Shown: in pieces, positions 25,581 through 33,349 of the stretch
Layout of the letters: every line of letters starts with the position of its first letter
Numbering within the stretch: position 1 is the stretch's first letter
NCBI GenBank assembly: GCA_963793025.1
Contig: CAWBYL010000006.1
Span: forward strand, 1 to 64,000
Source of the DNA: CAWBYL01 sp963793025
GTDB lineage: Bacteria; Actinomycetota; Acidimicrobiia; Acidimicrobiales; Acidimicrobilacustridaceae
Direction of reading: 5' to 3'
DNA: 64,000 nt
Notes under the pieces: model-generated
Database searches by the model: none
What the model was told of the DNA's origin: nothing
The model's input: the letters and a program-made list of their open reading frames with translations, nothing else
Position numbers and translations under genes: made by a program

Positions 25581-26363
25581 GTGACCGCCCCTCCTGTCGA
25601 CCCGTCACTCCTCGACGAGGCCGTCGAGATCGCCCGGGCCGCCGGCGATCTCACCCTCGCCCACTTCGATCGCGACGACCTCGAGGTCGAGCTCAAGGGC
25701 GACGGCACACCCGTCACGGTTGCGGACCGGGGCGCGGAGCGCCTGATCCGTGCCCACCTCGCCACCCACCACCCCGACGACACCGTCCTCGGCGAGGAGG
25801 AGGACGACGTCATGGGCACGAGCGGGCTGACCTGGGTCGTCGACCCCATCGACGGAACCGCCGCCTTCACCCGGGGCGTGCCCCTGTACTCGAACCTCGT
25901 CGCCCTCCTCGACGAGCACGGTCCCGCGGTGGGCGTGATCAACCTCCCCGCCCTCGGCACCACGGTGTACGCCGGGCGGGGCCACGGATGCTTCCGGGAC
26001 GGACGGCCGGTCTCGGTGAGCACCCGCGACGACCTCGCCGACTGCGTGCTGTCCACCAGCAGCTACTCGTGGTGGACCGACCCCACCCTCCTGGCCGTGA
26101 AGCACGCCGGCTTCCAGCTCCGCACGTGGGGTGACGGCTACGGGTACGCCCTCGTGGCCTGCGGCGCCATCGAAGCCATGGTCGACCCCGAGGTCTCCCT
26201 CTGGGACATCGCCCCCATGCCGGTGATCCTCGGCGAGGCCGGCGGACGGTTCACGACGACCAGCGGTGCCCCGGTCGGCCTCGACCCCGGGACGAAGGTC
26301 TCCGGTCTGGCCACCAACGGCGTGGTGCACGATCGCACGGTGGCCTGCCTCGGCGCCGTCTGA
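25581..26363 (+). CDS. inositol monophosphatase-family phosphatase (HisN/SuhB-like)
   Basis: The 260-residue metal-dependent phosphatase shows the three family motifs: TVLGEEEDD, WVVDPIDGTAAFTRGVP and VSLWDIAPMPVILGEAGG. Members hydrolyse inositol-1-phosphate, histidinol phosphate or related substrates. The short length and the YGYALVACGAIEAMVDPE segment agree with actinobacterial HisN-type histidinol phosphatases, but no histidine genes are nearby to confirm this. GTG start codon at 25581. Confidence 0.82.
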   Translation: MTAPPVDPSLLDEAVEIARAAGDLTLAHFDRDDLEVELKGDGTPVTVADRGAERLIRAHLATHHPDDTVLGEEEDDVMGTSGLTWVVDPIDGTAAFTRGVPLYSNLVALLDEHGPAVGVINLPALGTTVYAGRGHGCFRDGRPVSVSTRDDLADCVLSTSSYSWWTDPTLLAVKHAGFQLRTWGDGYGYALVACGAIEAMVDPEVSLWDIAPMPVILGEAGGRFTTTSGAPVGLDPGTKVSGLATNGVVHDRTVACLGAV

Positions 26364-26476
26364 ACGATGGTCGGACCCCGACGAGATCTCGCGCCGGTCT
26401 CGGGAACTGCAGACCCCCGGGCGACGACCTCACTGACGATGACCTCCGGCCACCGTTCCCTGGCGGGGACCCTGCG

Positions 26477-27733
26477 ATGAACCGCGTCGGGCGTGCCCTG
26501 GCGGCCGTCGCCGTCCTCGTCACCTTCGTGGCCCTCACCACCGGCGTGGCCTCGGCCCACGCCACCGTGCAGTCCACCAACCCCAAAGACGGGCAGTCGC
26601 TGCCCGACGCACCGTCCCAGGTGTCGGTGACCTTCGACGAGGCGGTGTCCGTCGACGTCGGCGGGCTCAGCGTGCGCAACTCCAACGGCGTGCAGGTCCA
26701 GAGCGGGGACAGCAGCGTCGACGCATCGGGCGCGACCCTGACCGTCGGACTGCAGAGCAGCCTCCCCGACGGCACCTACGTGGCCACGTACCGGGTGCTG
26801 TCCGCGGACGGGCATCCCGTGAGTGGCTCGCTGCTGTTCGGCATCGGCGACGCCCCGGTCGATCCCAACGCCGTGAGCTCCTCGAGCTCCACCGACAGCA
26901 CATGGGAGATCGTCGGGGCCATCGCCCGCTTCATCACCTACGTGAGCGCCCTCACCGCCGCCGGTCTGGCCTTCTTCCTCGCCTTCCTCCACGATCAGCG
27001 CCGCGACCGTTGGCAGCTCGTTCCGGTGGTCCGGTGGGGAACGATCCTGGCGCTGGTCGGCGTGGTGGCCACCATCGTGGCCCAGGCGGCGCTGCTCACC
27101 GGGCGCGGCCTGTCCGCCGCAACCGACACCGACGTGCTGCGCAGCGTGCTCAGCGAACGTCTCGGATGGTCCTCGGTGCTCCTTCTCGTCGGTCTCGTCG
27201 CCCTGCACCTCTCGACCGACACCGACCGCCTCCTCGTCGTCCAGGCCCTGGCCCTCTACGGGGGCCTGGCCACGACGATCTCGTTCGTCATCTGGGGTCA
27301 CGCCACCGAGGCCCCTCACCGGTGGGTGGCTCTGTCCGCCGATGCCGTTCACCTGACCGCGGCCGCGGTGTGGATCGGCGGCCTCATCGGGCTGTTCCTC
27401 GTCGTGCGTCGCCGAGCCCCGGACCCCCTGCCGTCGACCCTCGGGGTGGTCCAACGGTTCTCCACCGCCGCCGCCGTCGAGCGCGGTGTCGCTCGTGCTC
27501 GCCGGGATCACCATGACCTTCATCGAGACCGACGCCCGGCTGTCGAGCCTCTGGGACACGACGTACGGGCGCCTGGTCCTCGTGAAGTCCCTGATCACCG
27601 TGGCGGTCCTGGTCGCCGCCGCCTACAACCGCTTCTCGTTGATCCCCGCCCTGTCCGTACCCCTCCCCGAAGCGGTCGGGCCCGACGGCGAACCGATCCC
27701 GATCGGGCCACAGAACGACGACGACTCCGATGA
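26477..27733 (+). pseudogene. CopC domain plus N-terminal half of CopD, frame broken
   Basis: A signal peptide ends at SAHA, leaving an N-terminal histidine as needed for the CopC copper site. The CopC domain then reads HATVQSTNPKDGQSLPDAP through SADGHPVSGSLLFGIG, including the second Asp/His pair. CopD-type membrane helices follow (from WEIVGAIARFITYVSALTAAG to WIGGLIGLFLVVRRRAP). The genuine frame ends near 27480 after VVQRFSTAAAV; the rest of this ORF to 27733 is out-of-frame sequence. The CopD frame resumes one base later in the gene listed next. CopC/CopD bind periplasmic copper and import it or buffer it. A sequencing insertion at about 27479 is the simplest explanation; a true lesion is the alternative. 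Confidence 0.75.
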
Positions 27734-28238
27734 CGACGGACCCGACCCCGTCGAGATCCTCGACGACGAGCAGCTCCTCGTTCGCCGCTACGAGTGGAGC
27801 CAGCTCCGACGCACCGTCGGGTGGGAGGCGGTCGCCCTCGTCGTGGTGCTCGCCTTCACCGCCGTGCTCGTCAACGTGACCCCGGCCCGCAACATCGCGG
27901 GCCCGACGTCGGTCGTCAACCTCACCCAGGAGGCCGACACCGGTTCGGTCAACCTGGTCGTGGCACCGGGCCGGGCCGGCGACAACACCATCCACATCCA
28001 ATACAGCGACGACGCCGGTCGGCCGATAGATGTAGCCAACAGCATCAGCGTCGAGTTCAGCCTGCCCTCTGCCGATCTCGGCCCGATCACCCGGGAGGTC
28101 CTGAAGGCCGGGCCGGGGCACTACGTGATCGAGGGCACCGAGCTCTCCATCGCCGGCGAGTGGACCATCACCCTCTCGGCCCGCACCGGTGACTTCACCG
28201 AACAGCGCACCGACTTCCAGGTCTCGATCCCTCGATGA
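27486..28238 (+). CDS. C-terminal half of CopD plus YtkA-like domain
   Basis: This 250-residue ORF begins in the middle of the CopD membrane domain (SLVLAGITMTF, TTYGRLVLVKSLITVAVLVAAAYNRF), so GTG 27486 is not likely a natural start. An acidic cytoplasmic loop (NDDDSDDDGPDPVE) follows, then one more helix and a C-terminal extracytoplasmic YtkA/FixH-like beta domain (FSLPSADLGPITREV, GEWTITLSARTG). Together with the previous ORF it would form one CopC-CopD-YtkA protein of roughly 585 residues, an arrangement seen in Actinobacteria. Confidence 0.75.
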   Translation: MSLVLAGITMTFIETDARLSSLWDTTYGRLVLVKSLITVAVLVAAAYNRFSLIPALSVPLPEAVGPDGEPIPIGPQNDDDSDDDGPDPVEILDDEQLLVRRYEWSQLRRTVGWEAVALVVVLAFTAVLVNVTPARNIAGPTSVVNLTQEADTGSVNLVVAPGRAGDNTIHIQYSDDAGRPIDVANSISVEFSLPSADLGPITREVLKAGPGHYVIEGTELSIAGEWTITLSARTGDFTEQRTDFQVSIPR

Positions 28239-28278
28239 CCCGATCCATCCAACGTTCGCCGTCCTCCAGGGAGAAACC

Positions 28279-28965
28279 ATGAACCGCCTCGTCCGCCTGA
28301 CCGTCGCCAGCGCCGGAGCCGCCCTCGCGCTGATGGCCCTGGCCGGACCGGCCGCCGCCCACACCGAAGCCGAAGCGACGGCGGCGTCCGCCGGTCGCAC
28401 CGCGATCACCTTCACCTACGAACAGGAGTGCGCCGACGACGCCCCCGCCACCGGGCTGCGGGTGCAGGTCCCCGAGGGCGCGACCGACGTGCAGCCCCAG
28501 CCCGTGGAGGGATGGACCGCCACCGCCAGCGCCACCGAGGTGGACTGGCGAGCCGACGGCGCACCCACCGCCGACCAGGACAGCTTCACGGTGGAGATGG
28601 TGCTGGCCGAGCCGGCCGGCGCGACCGTCTACCTACCGGCCATCCAGCTGTGCCCGGACGGTGAGGAGATCGCCTGGATCCAGCTGCCCGGAGCCGACGG
28701 CGCCGAGCCGGAGTTCCCCGCCCCGTCGATCGTGGTCCCGGAGAACGCCACCGTGGCGACCACGCCCACCACCGCTCCCGAGACGACGACCACGGCCGGA
28801 CCGACCACCACCGTGCGCATGGCCGCCGAGGCCACACCGGTGACGACCGAGGGCAGCGAGACCAACAACGGCGGGCTGGTCGTCGGCCTCATCGCCGTCG
28901 CGGTGATCGCCGGCGGGGCACTGGTGCTCTACCTCCGCCACCGCCAACCGAGGCCGAAGGCCTGA
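28279..28965 (+). CDS. YcnI-family copper-binding protein
   Basis: The 228-residue exported protein belongs to the YcnI/DUF1775 family. The signal peptide ends at AAA just before HTEAEATAAS, so the mature protein starts with histidine, which in YcnI contributes to a mono-histidine copper brace. The domain contains VPEGATDVQPQPVEGW and the cysteine-bearing LPAIQLCPDGEEIAWIQLP. A Thr/Pro-rich stalk, one membrane helix near the C terminus and a short basic tail (RHRQPRPKA) anchor it. AGGGAGAAACC upstream of ATG 28279 supports the start. It follows the CopC-CopD gene and precedes a third copper-locus gene by 2 bp. Confidence 0.88.
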   Translation: MNRLVRLTVASAGAALALMALAGPAAAHTEAEATAASAGRTAITFTYEQECADDAPATGLRVQVPEGATDVQPQPVEGWTATASATEVDWRADGAPTADQDSFTVEMVLAEPAGATVYLPAIQLCPDGEEIAWIQLPGADGAEPEFPAPSIVVPENATVATTPTTAPETTTTAGPTTTVRMAAEATPVTTEGSETNNGGLVVGLIAVAVIAGGALVLYLRHRQPRPKA

Positions 28966-28967
28966 CC

Positions 28968-29963
28968 ATGAGGGTGTCGCTCCGGTCCCCCGGCGCCATC
29001 GCGGCCGCCGGCCTCGTCGTTCTGGCGAGCGTGCTCGTCGGCGGCGCCACGCCCGCCGGGGCCAGCACCTTCACCCCCACCAACTGGCGGTCCGAGGTCG
29101 TGTCGGTCACGCCGGACGACGGTGGCGCCACGGTCGAGGTCGTGGGGGGCGATGCCGCCATGCAGGTCGCAGTCGAGCCCGGCCACTCGGTCACCGTGCT
29201 CGGGTACCAGGAGGAGCCGTACCTCCGGGTCACCGACGACGGCAGCGCCGAGGTGAACGTCCGCTCCCCCGCCTACTGGCTCAACCGGTCGCGCTTCGGG
29301 AGCGGACCGGTCCCTGATTCGGCCTCGGCCGACGCCGAGCCCGACTGGCAGCCGGAGAACGGCACCCGGGTCCTGGTCTGGCACGACCACCGCATGCACG
29401 CCATGGCCGGTTCGGCCTCGTTGCGCGACTGGCGGATCGACCTGATCGTCGACGATCAGCCCGTGGTCGTGGAAGGCACGCTCGACCGCCTCCCGTCACC
29501 GTCCCCGCTTCCCGCGGCCGTCGTCGCGGTGATGGTGGCCGTCGCCGTGCTGTTCGTCGGACGGCGCCGAGCGGGGCTCACCGCGGCGATCTCCGGCGTG
29601 GGGGCCGGAGCCATCGCTCTCACCATCGCCGGCGGCCAGTGGCTGGCGACCCCGGCCGCGCTCGGTCGGGAGGTGGGGCCGCTGCTGGTGGCCGCGGCGG
29701 CGATCGTCATCGGCGTGGTGGCGGTGGTGACCTCGGGCCGGGTCCGCCTGGTCGCCACCCTGGCCTCCCTGGCCCTCGCCGCCGGCTGGACGGCCATCGA
29801 GCTCTCGGTCGTCACCGGAGCCATCGTTCCCGGTCGAGTGCCCGAGACCGCCGCCCGACTCGGTGTCGGCGCGGTGATCGGTCTGATCCTCTCGGGTGCG
29901 GGCCTGGCCGTCACGTCGGCCGGGGTCCTTCCCGCGGCCTCGACCGAGCGTCTCGCCCGCTGA
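28968..29963 (+). CDS. copper-locus membrane protein with WHDHRMHAM motif
   Basis: The 331-residue protein has a signal peptide (cleaved after AGA near residue 32) and an extracytoplasmic beta-rich domain to about residue 175. It ends in five or so membrane helices. The exported domain carries VLVWHDHRMHAMAG, a cluster of three histidines, an aspartate and two methionines well suited to bind copper. Its position, 2 bp after ycnI and behind copCD, makes a copper-related function likely. I recall similar W-H-D-H-R motifs in actinobacterial membrane proteins beside copC/ycnI, but no experimentally defined role. Confidence 0.75.
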   Translation: MRVSLRSPGAIAAAGLVVLASVLVGGATPAGASTFTPTNWRSEVVSVTPDDGGATVEVVGGDAAMQVAVEPGHSVTVLGYQEEPYLRVTDDGSAEVNVRSPAYWLNRSRFGSGPVPDSASADAEPDWQPENGTRVLVWHDHRMHAMAGSASLRDWRIDLIVDDQPVVVEGTLDRLPSPSPLPAAVVAVMVAVAVLFVGRRRAGLTAAISGVGAGAIALTIAGGQWLATPAALGREVGPLLVAAAAIVIGVVAVVTSGRVRLVATLASLALAAGWTAIELSVVTGAIVPGRVPETAARLGVGAVIGLILSGAGLAVTSAGVLPAASTERLAR

Positions 29964-29988
29964 CCGGTCGCCGTTCAGACGGTCGAAG

Positions 29989-30846
29989 TCAGGAGATCGA
30001 CGACAGGGCGGCGGAACCGTCGAGTCGATCCCGCCAGTCGCTGGCTCCGGCGATGGCATCGACGTAGCGGGCCTGGCGCTGGGCCCGGCGGCTACCAGAC
30101 CCCTCGGCGTCCACCGCGTTCGACCCGTACTGAGCGGCCACGCCGGCCCGGAGTTGCCCGAGGGCCTCCGAACGCATCTGGCTGATCCGCGACTCGGTCA
30201 CCCCGAGGAACCGGGCCAGTTCGGCGGAGGTACGGCCCTCCAGGAAGTATCCGGTGATGACCAGGCGCTGGCGCTCGGGCAGCAACGAGATGGCGTCGTG
30301 CACGTAGCCGAGCAGCTCCCGGGCCTCGAGCATCTCGTCGGGATCGACCGCCGACGCGTCCCGGAGGACCTCGACCAGGGTGAGGTCCTCCTCTCCCCCG
30401 GCATCGGACACCTCGTGCTCCAGGGCCAGGACCACGGAGCGGAACACACGGGCGTTCAGGCGAGCCAGCTCCCGGCCACTCAGACCCAGCGATTCGGCCA
30501 GCTCCGACGAAGACGGACGACGACCCAGCTGGTTGGCCAAGCCGGCTTCGGCGGCCTCGACCCGGCGGGCGACGACCCGGACCGAACGGGGAGCCCAGTC
30601 CGCGGCCCGCACGGCATCGAGGATGGCGCCGCGGATGCGACGAGAGGCGAACCGCTCGAAGGGCACGCCCCGATCGGAGTCCCACCGACGGGCGGCCTCG
30701 ACCAGGCCGAGGGCCCCCGCTCGAGCCAGTTCCTCCCGATCGACGTGGCGCGGGAAGTGAACGGCGACCTGGAACACCACGTGACGGACGAGGTCGAGAT
30801 TGCTCTCGACCAACTCCGCCAGCTGAGGGTCCATCGCTGCTGCCAC
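29989..30846 (-). CDS. WhiG/FliA-type RNA polymerase sigma factor
   Basis: The 285-residue sigma-70 family protein has region 2 (NLDLVRHVVFQVAVHFPRHVDREEL, GLVEAARRWDSDRGVPFERFASRRIRGAILD), region 3 (QLGRRPSSSELAESLG) and region 4 (LLPERQRLVITGYFLEGRTSAELARFLGVTESRISQMRSEA). The layout, without region 1.1 and with a full region 3, matches the group 3 FliA/WhiG class controlling motility or development. The GTG at 30846 has GGAG six bases upstream; ATG at 30834 is the alternative. A 50-residue basic C-terminal tail follows region 4. No flagellar or anti-sigma gene is adjacent. It is convergent with the copper locus. Confidence 0.82.
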   Translation of the reverse strand: MAAAMDPQLAELVESNLDLVRHVVFQVAVHFPRHVDREELARAGALGLVEAARRWDSDRGVPFERFASRRIRGAILDAVRAADWAPRSVRVVARRVEAAEAGLANQLGRRPSSSELAESLGLSGRELARLNARVFRSVVLALEHEVSDAGGEEDLTLVEVLRDASAVDPDEMLEARELLGYVHDAISLLPERQRLVITGYFLEGRTSAELARFLGVTESRISQMRSEALGQLRAGVAAQYGSNAVDAEGSGSRRAQRQARYVDAIAGASDWRDRLDGSAALSSIS

Positions 30847-31020
30847 CGAACACTCCGAGGTCGACCGCCGAGAAAGCGCGACAATGCGCAGACCCCGAAA
30901 CCCCCGCCGACCGGGCCTCGGGCGGGCCGATGATATGTCGGCTGAACGAACGGCCACCATGAACCATTCGGCCCATCTTTCGCTCCCGCGAGAGCGCCCC
31001 GACCGACCCGTAGTACCTGG

Positions 31021-32025
31021 TCAGGCCCGGTCGGTGGGCACCAGATCGCCCTCGAACACCGCAGCCCGCACGCCCCGCCGAGCCAGTTCGGCCAGGAACG
31101 GCAAGGGCTCGACGAGCTCGGCCAGCCCGGCGGCACCGGCCCGTCGCAGCTGGCCCGCAGCGGCCCAGGAGGTGGCGACGGCGGCCACCGCGCCGGCCGC
31201 CACCGCGGGTCGATCCATGGCCCCGAGCACCAGGACGTCGTGCCCGTTCCCCTGGCTGCCCCGCAACTCGACCCGGATGGCCCCGGGACCGCCTTCGGGG
31301 TGGGTGGGCCACAGCATCGGCAGTCGAGCGGTGAGTCGGTCCCGTCGGGTCGCCGACACCCGTGCCGTGACCCGCTTCACGCCCGGGAAGGCGGGCACCA
31401 GGATGAGGGCGTCGGGCAGGGCGGCGCGGTAGCAGTCCTCGGCCCCGATGGGGTCGGGGAACCAGCACAGCTCGCGGCCGGACCCTCCGGTGCGCGACTC
31501 CCAGCCGCCGTCGCGCCAGTCGAGAGCGCCCCGACCCACGGCCCGGTGGTGCTGACGGGCGCACGCCGGTCCCCCTGTGCCCGACTTGGCCACGTGGATC
31601 TCGTCGACCCGCTCGAAACGACTGGCGCCGTGGGCGGCGAGCACGCAGGTGAGGCCGGGCGCGAAGCCGGCCCCCACGACGAGGCTCACGCCTCGCTCCC
31701 GGGCCTCGTGGTCGAGCGCCAGCAGGCGTCGGACGTCGTCGATGTCGTCGCTGGTCGACACCACATGGGTGCCGGCCCGCAGGAAGGTCGCCGCCTGGTC
31801 AGCGTGGACCCGGGCCGGGCCGGCCAACACCACGACGTCGGCCTCGAGCGGGTCGGTGAGAGCCCGCTTGTCGACCCGAGCCGTCTCCCCGAGGCTCTGG
31901 GCCACCATCTCGGCCCGCTGGGGACTGGCGTCGCGCACCACGACCTCGTCGACGTCGGTGGAGACGAGCTGGCGGGCCAGACGGGCACCGACGGCGCCGA
32001 CCCCGATGATGCCGACGCGAGTCAC
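31021..32025 (-). CDS. NAD(P)-binding saccharopine-dehydrogenase-like oxidoreductase
   Basis: The 334-residue protein begins with a Rossmann fold: RVGIIGVGAVGARLARQL, the acidic residue after beta-2 in VVVRDASP, and VVVLAGPARVHADQAATFLRAGTHVVSTSDD. This pattern is that of saccharopine-dehydrogenase or Gfo/Idh-like proteins. The central sheet domain (VGAGFAPGLTCVLAAHGA) also fits. The reaction is unknown. A GTG at 32025 is chosen because the fold begins directly after it and it lies one base after the stop of the upstream 45-codon ORF, implying coupling. Confidence 0.75.
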   Translation of the reverse strand: MTRVGIIGVGAVGARLARQLVSTDVDEVVVRDASPQRAEMVAQSLGETARVDKRALTDPLEADVVVLAGPARVHADQAATFLRAGTHVVSTSDDIDDVRRLLALDHEARERGVSLVVGAGFAPGLTCVLAAHGASRFERVDEIHVAKSGTGGPACARQHHRAVGRGALDWRDGGWESRTGGSGRELCWFPDPIGAEDCYRAALPDALILVPAFPGVKRVTARVSATRRDRLTARLPMLWPTHPEGGPGAIRVELRGSQGNGHDVLVLGAMDRPAVAAGAVAAVATSWAAAGQLRRAGAAGLAELVEPLPFLAELARRGVRAAVFEGDLVPTDRA

Positions 32026-32026
32026 G

Positions 32027-32164
32027 TCAGCCCAGCTCGGGGCCGGAGAGCTCCCGCCACCCACCGGATTGCGGTGGCGTCCCGCCCGCGCCGCGGAGTC
32101 GCACCGCAGCGGCGACCAGACCGGCCATGCCGATGGCCACGAGGGCTCGTCGAATCATCTTCAT
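32027..32164 (-). CDS. 45-residue membrane-type small protein behind tRNA-Ile
   Basis: The ORF starts ATG-AAG-ATG two bases after the tRNA discriminator and encodes MKMIRRALVAIGMAGLVAAA, then a basic VRLRG and a Gly/Pro-rich tail ending SGPELG. The N-terminal half is a single hydrophobic helix with flanking positive charge. It ends one base before the GTG of the dehydrogenase gene. In other Actinobacteria a DLW-39-type mini-protein occupies a similar place after gyrA, DUF3566 and tRNA-Ile; the resemblance here is positional and by size only. RNase Z cleavage of the tRNA would leave a nearly leaderless mRNA. Confidence 0.5.
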   Translation of the reverse strand: MKMIRRALVAIGMAGLVAAAVRLRGAGGTPPQSGGWRELSGPELG

Positions 32165-32166
32165 CG

Positions 32167-32240
<74 letters not shown>

Positions 32241-32306
32241 GGAAAGCCGGCTCGTCACCATACCGGCCCGCCGCCGGGCCGCGGAAACCGGACCGGTTCG
32301 GGACCC

Positions 32307-32885
32307 TCAGCTCACCGGGCGTTGGTTCGATCGGTCGTCCTCGGCGCTGCGGGCGGTCTCGAGCTCGACCATGGTGAACCGGAGGCCACCGACGAGCCCG
32401 GCGATCAGGTTGAACAAGATGCTGGTGACCACCGCGAACACCGCCCCCGTGACGAGCAGGACCAGGCCGATGATCACCGACCCCCGAAAGACCTGGCCTC
32501 CGTCGATGGTGAAGGAGTCCTCGGCCAGGTTGTCGGCGAGGAAGTTCTCGAAGTTGCCGATCGTGCCCGTGGAGACGGCCACCCGCCACAACAAGACGCC
32601 GGCCACGACGAGGATCAGCCACACGCACAGAGCGAAGAGCACCGACAGCTTGAGCATCGACCACGGGTCCACCCGGGTGACGACTCGTTGGACCTGACGG
32701 GCCTTCAGGCGACGGCCGCGACGCTGCTTCGGCGGCCGGGCCTCGGGAACCGGATCCCCGTCCGCGACGGTGACCGGATCCGGGGCGGGGACAGGGGCGA
32801 CCACGGGCGCAACGATCCGGGTCGACGGGCGATCGGGCGCCGCATCGGCCACGTCACCGCCGCGAGGTGCAGGGTTGATCGCCAT
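32307..32885 (-). CDS. DUF3566 membrane protein
   Basis: The 192-residue protein has a Pro/Ala-rich disordered N terminus of about 65 residues, then VDPWSMLKLSVLFALCVWLILVVAGVLLW and a second helix (VFRGSVIIGLVLLVTGAVFAVVTSILFNLIAGLVGG) typical of DUF3566. This family sits next to gyrA in most Actinobacteria and has been linked to cell-wall or division processes, without a defined activity. The location between TadE-like protein and tRNA-Ile agrees. Confidence 0.9.
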   Translation of the reverse strand: MAINPAPRGGDVADAAPDRPSTRIVAPVVAPVPAPDPVTVADGDPVPEARPPKQRRGRRLKARQVQRVVTRVDPWSMLKLSVLFALCVWLILVVAGVLLWRVAVSTGTIGNFENFLADNLAEDSFTIDGGQVFRGSVIIGLVLLVTGAVFAVVTSILFNLIAGLVGGLRFTMVELETARSAEDDRSNQRPVS

Positions 32886-32948
32886 CGCAGCGAGTGTACG
32901 CAGCCCGCGGCGCCATCCCGGGGCAGGCCCGTGCAGATCCCGGTCCGA

Positions 32949-33251
32949 TCAGCGGTTGCGCCGGGCGCGGGCGCTGGCCCGGGCATCGCCGTGACGCACC
33001 ACCACCTCGACCTCCGAGCCGCGGATCACGAACGACTCAAGGGTGGAGTCGTTGTCGGCGGCCACGACCTCGGCCTCCCGCCGCCCGGAGTGGGCTCCGG
33101 CCAGGGCCGTGGCGTCGGCTGCGGTTCGGGCCTGGGCGCGGTCGTGCAGCAGGTTCCCCAGGATCACCAGACCCAGCAGGAGGGTGACCGTGACGGCGAG
33201 CACGCCCGCCATGAGGGGCACGGTCTGGCCCCGTTCGTCGTGGGCGCCCAT
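32949..33251 (-). CDS. TadE/TadG-like exported small protein
   Basis: The 100-residue protein has the Tad/Flp-type N terminus: ERGQTVPLMAGVLAVTVTLLLGLVILGNLLHDRAQARTAADATALAGA. It consists of a short basic lead, one membrane helix, then an amphipathic helix characteristic of TadE-like pseudopilins. The remaining 50 residues are charged (SFVIRGSEVEVVVRHGD). GAAGGGAGCGCC upstream supports ATG 33251. It lies alone between gyrA and DUF3566, with no pilus genes nearby. The gap to gyrA contains small inverted repeats but no clear terminator. Confidence 0.7.
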   Translation of the reverse strand: MGAHDERGQTVPLMAGVLAVTVTLLLGLVILGNLLHDRAQARTAADATALAGAHSGRREAEVVAADNDSTLESFVIRGSEVEVVVRHGDARASARARRNR

Positions 33252-33349
33252 GGCGCTCCCTTCGCCGCCGGGCGCGAGCCCGGACCGGTCGGAGGGCGGG
33301 TGCAACCCGCGAGACGGTCGCCGCGGCGACGAGAGGGAGCTGAGGTGGG

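Noticed and set aside
32027..32166. tRNA-Ala next to tRNA-Ile
   Set aside because: The usual partner was expected from actinobacterial synteny, but no cloverleaf or TGC anticodon arm is present on either side.
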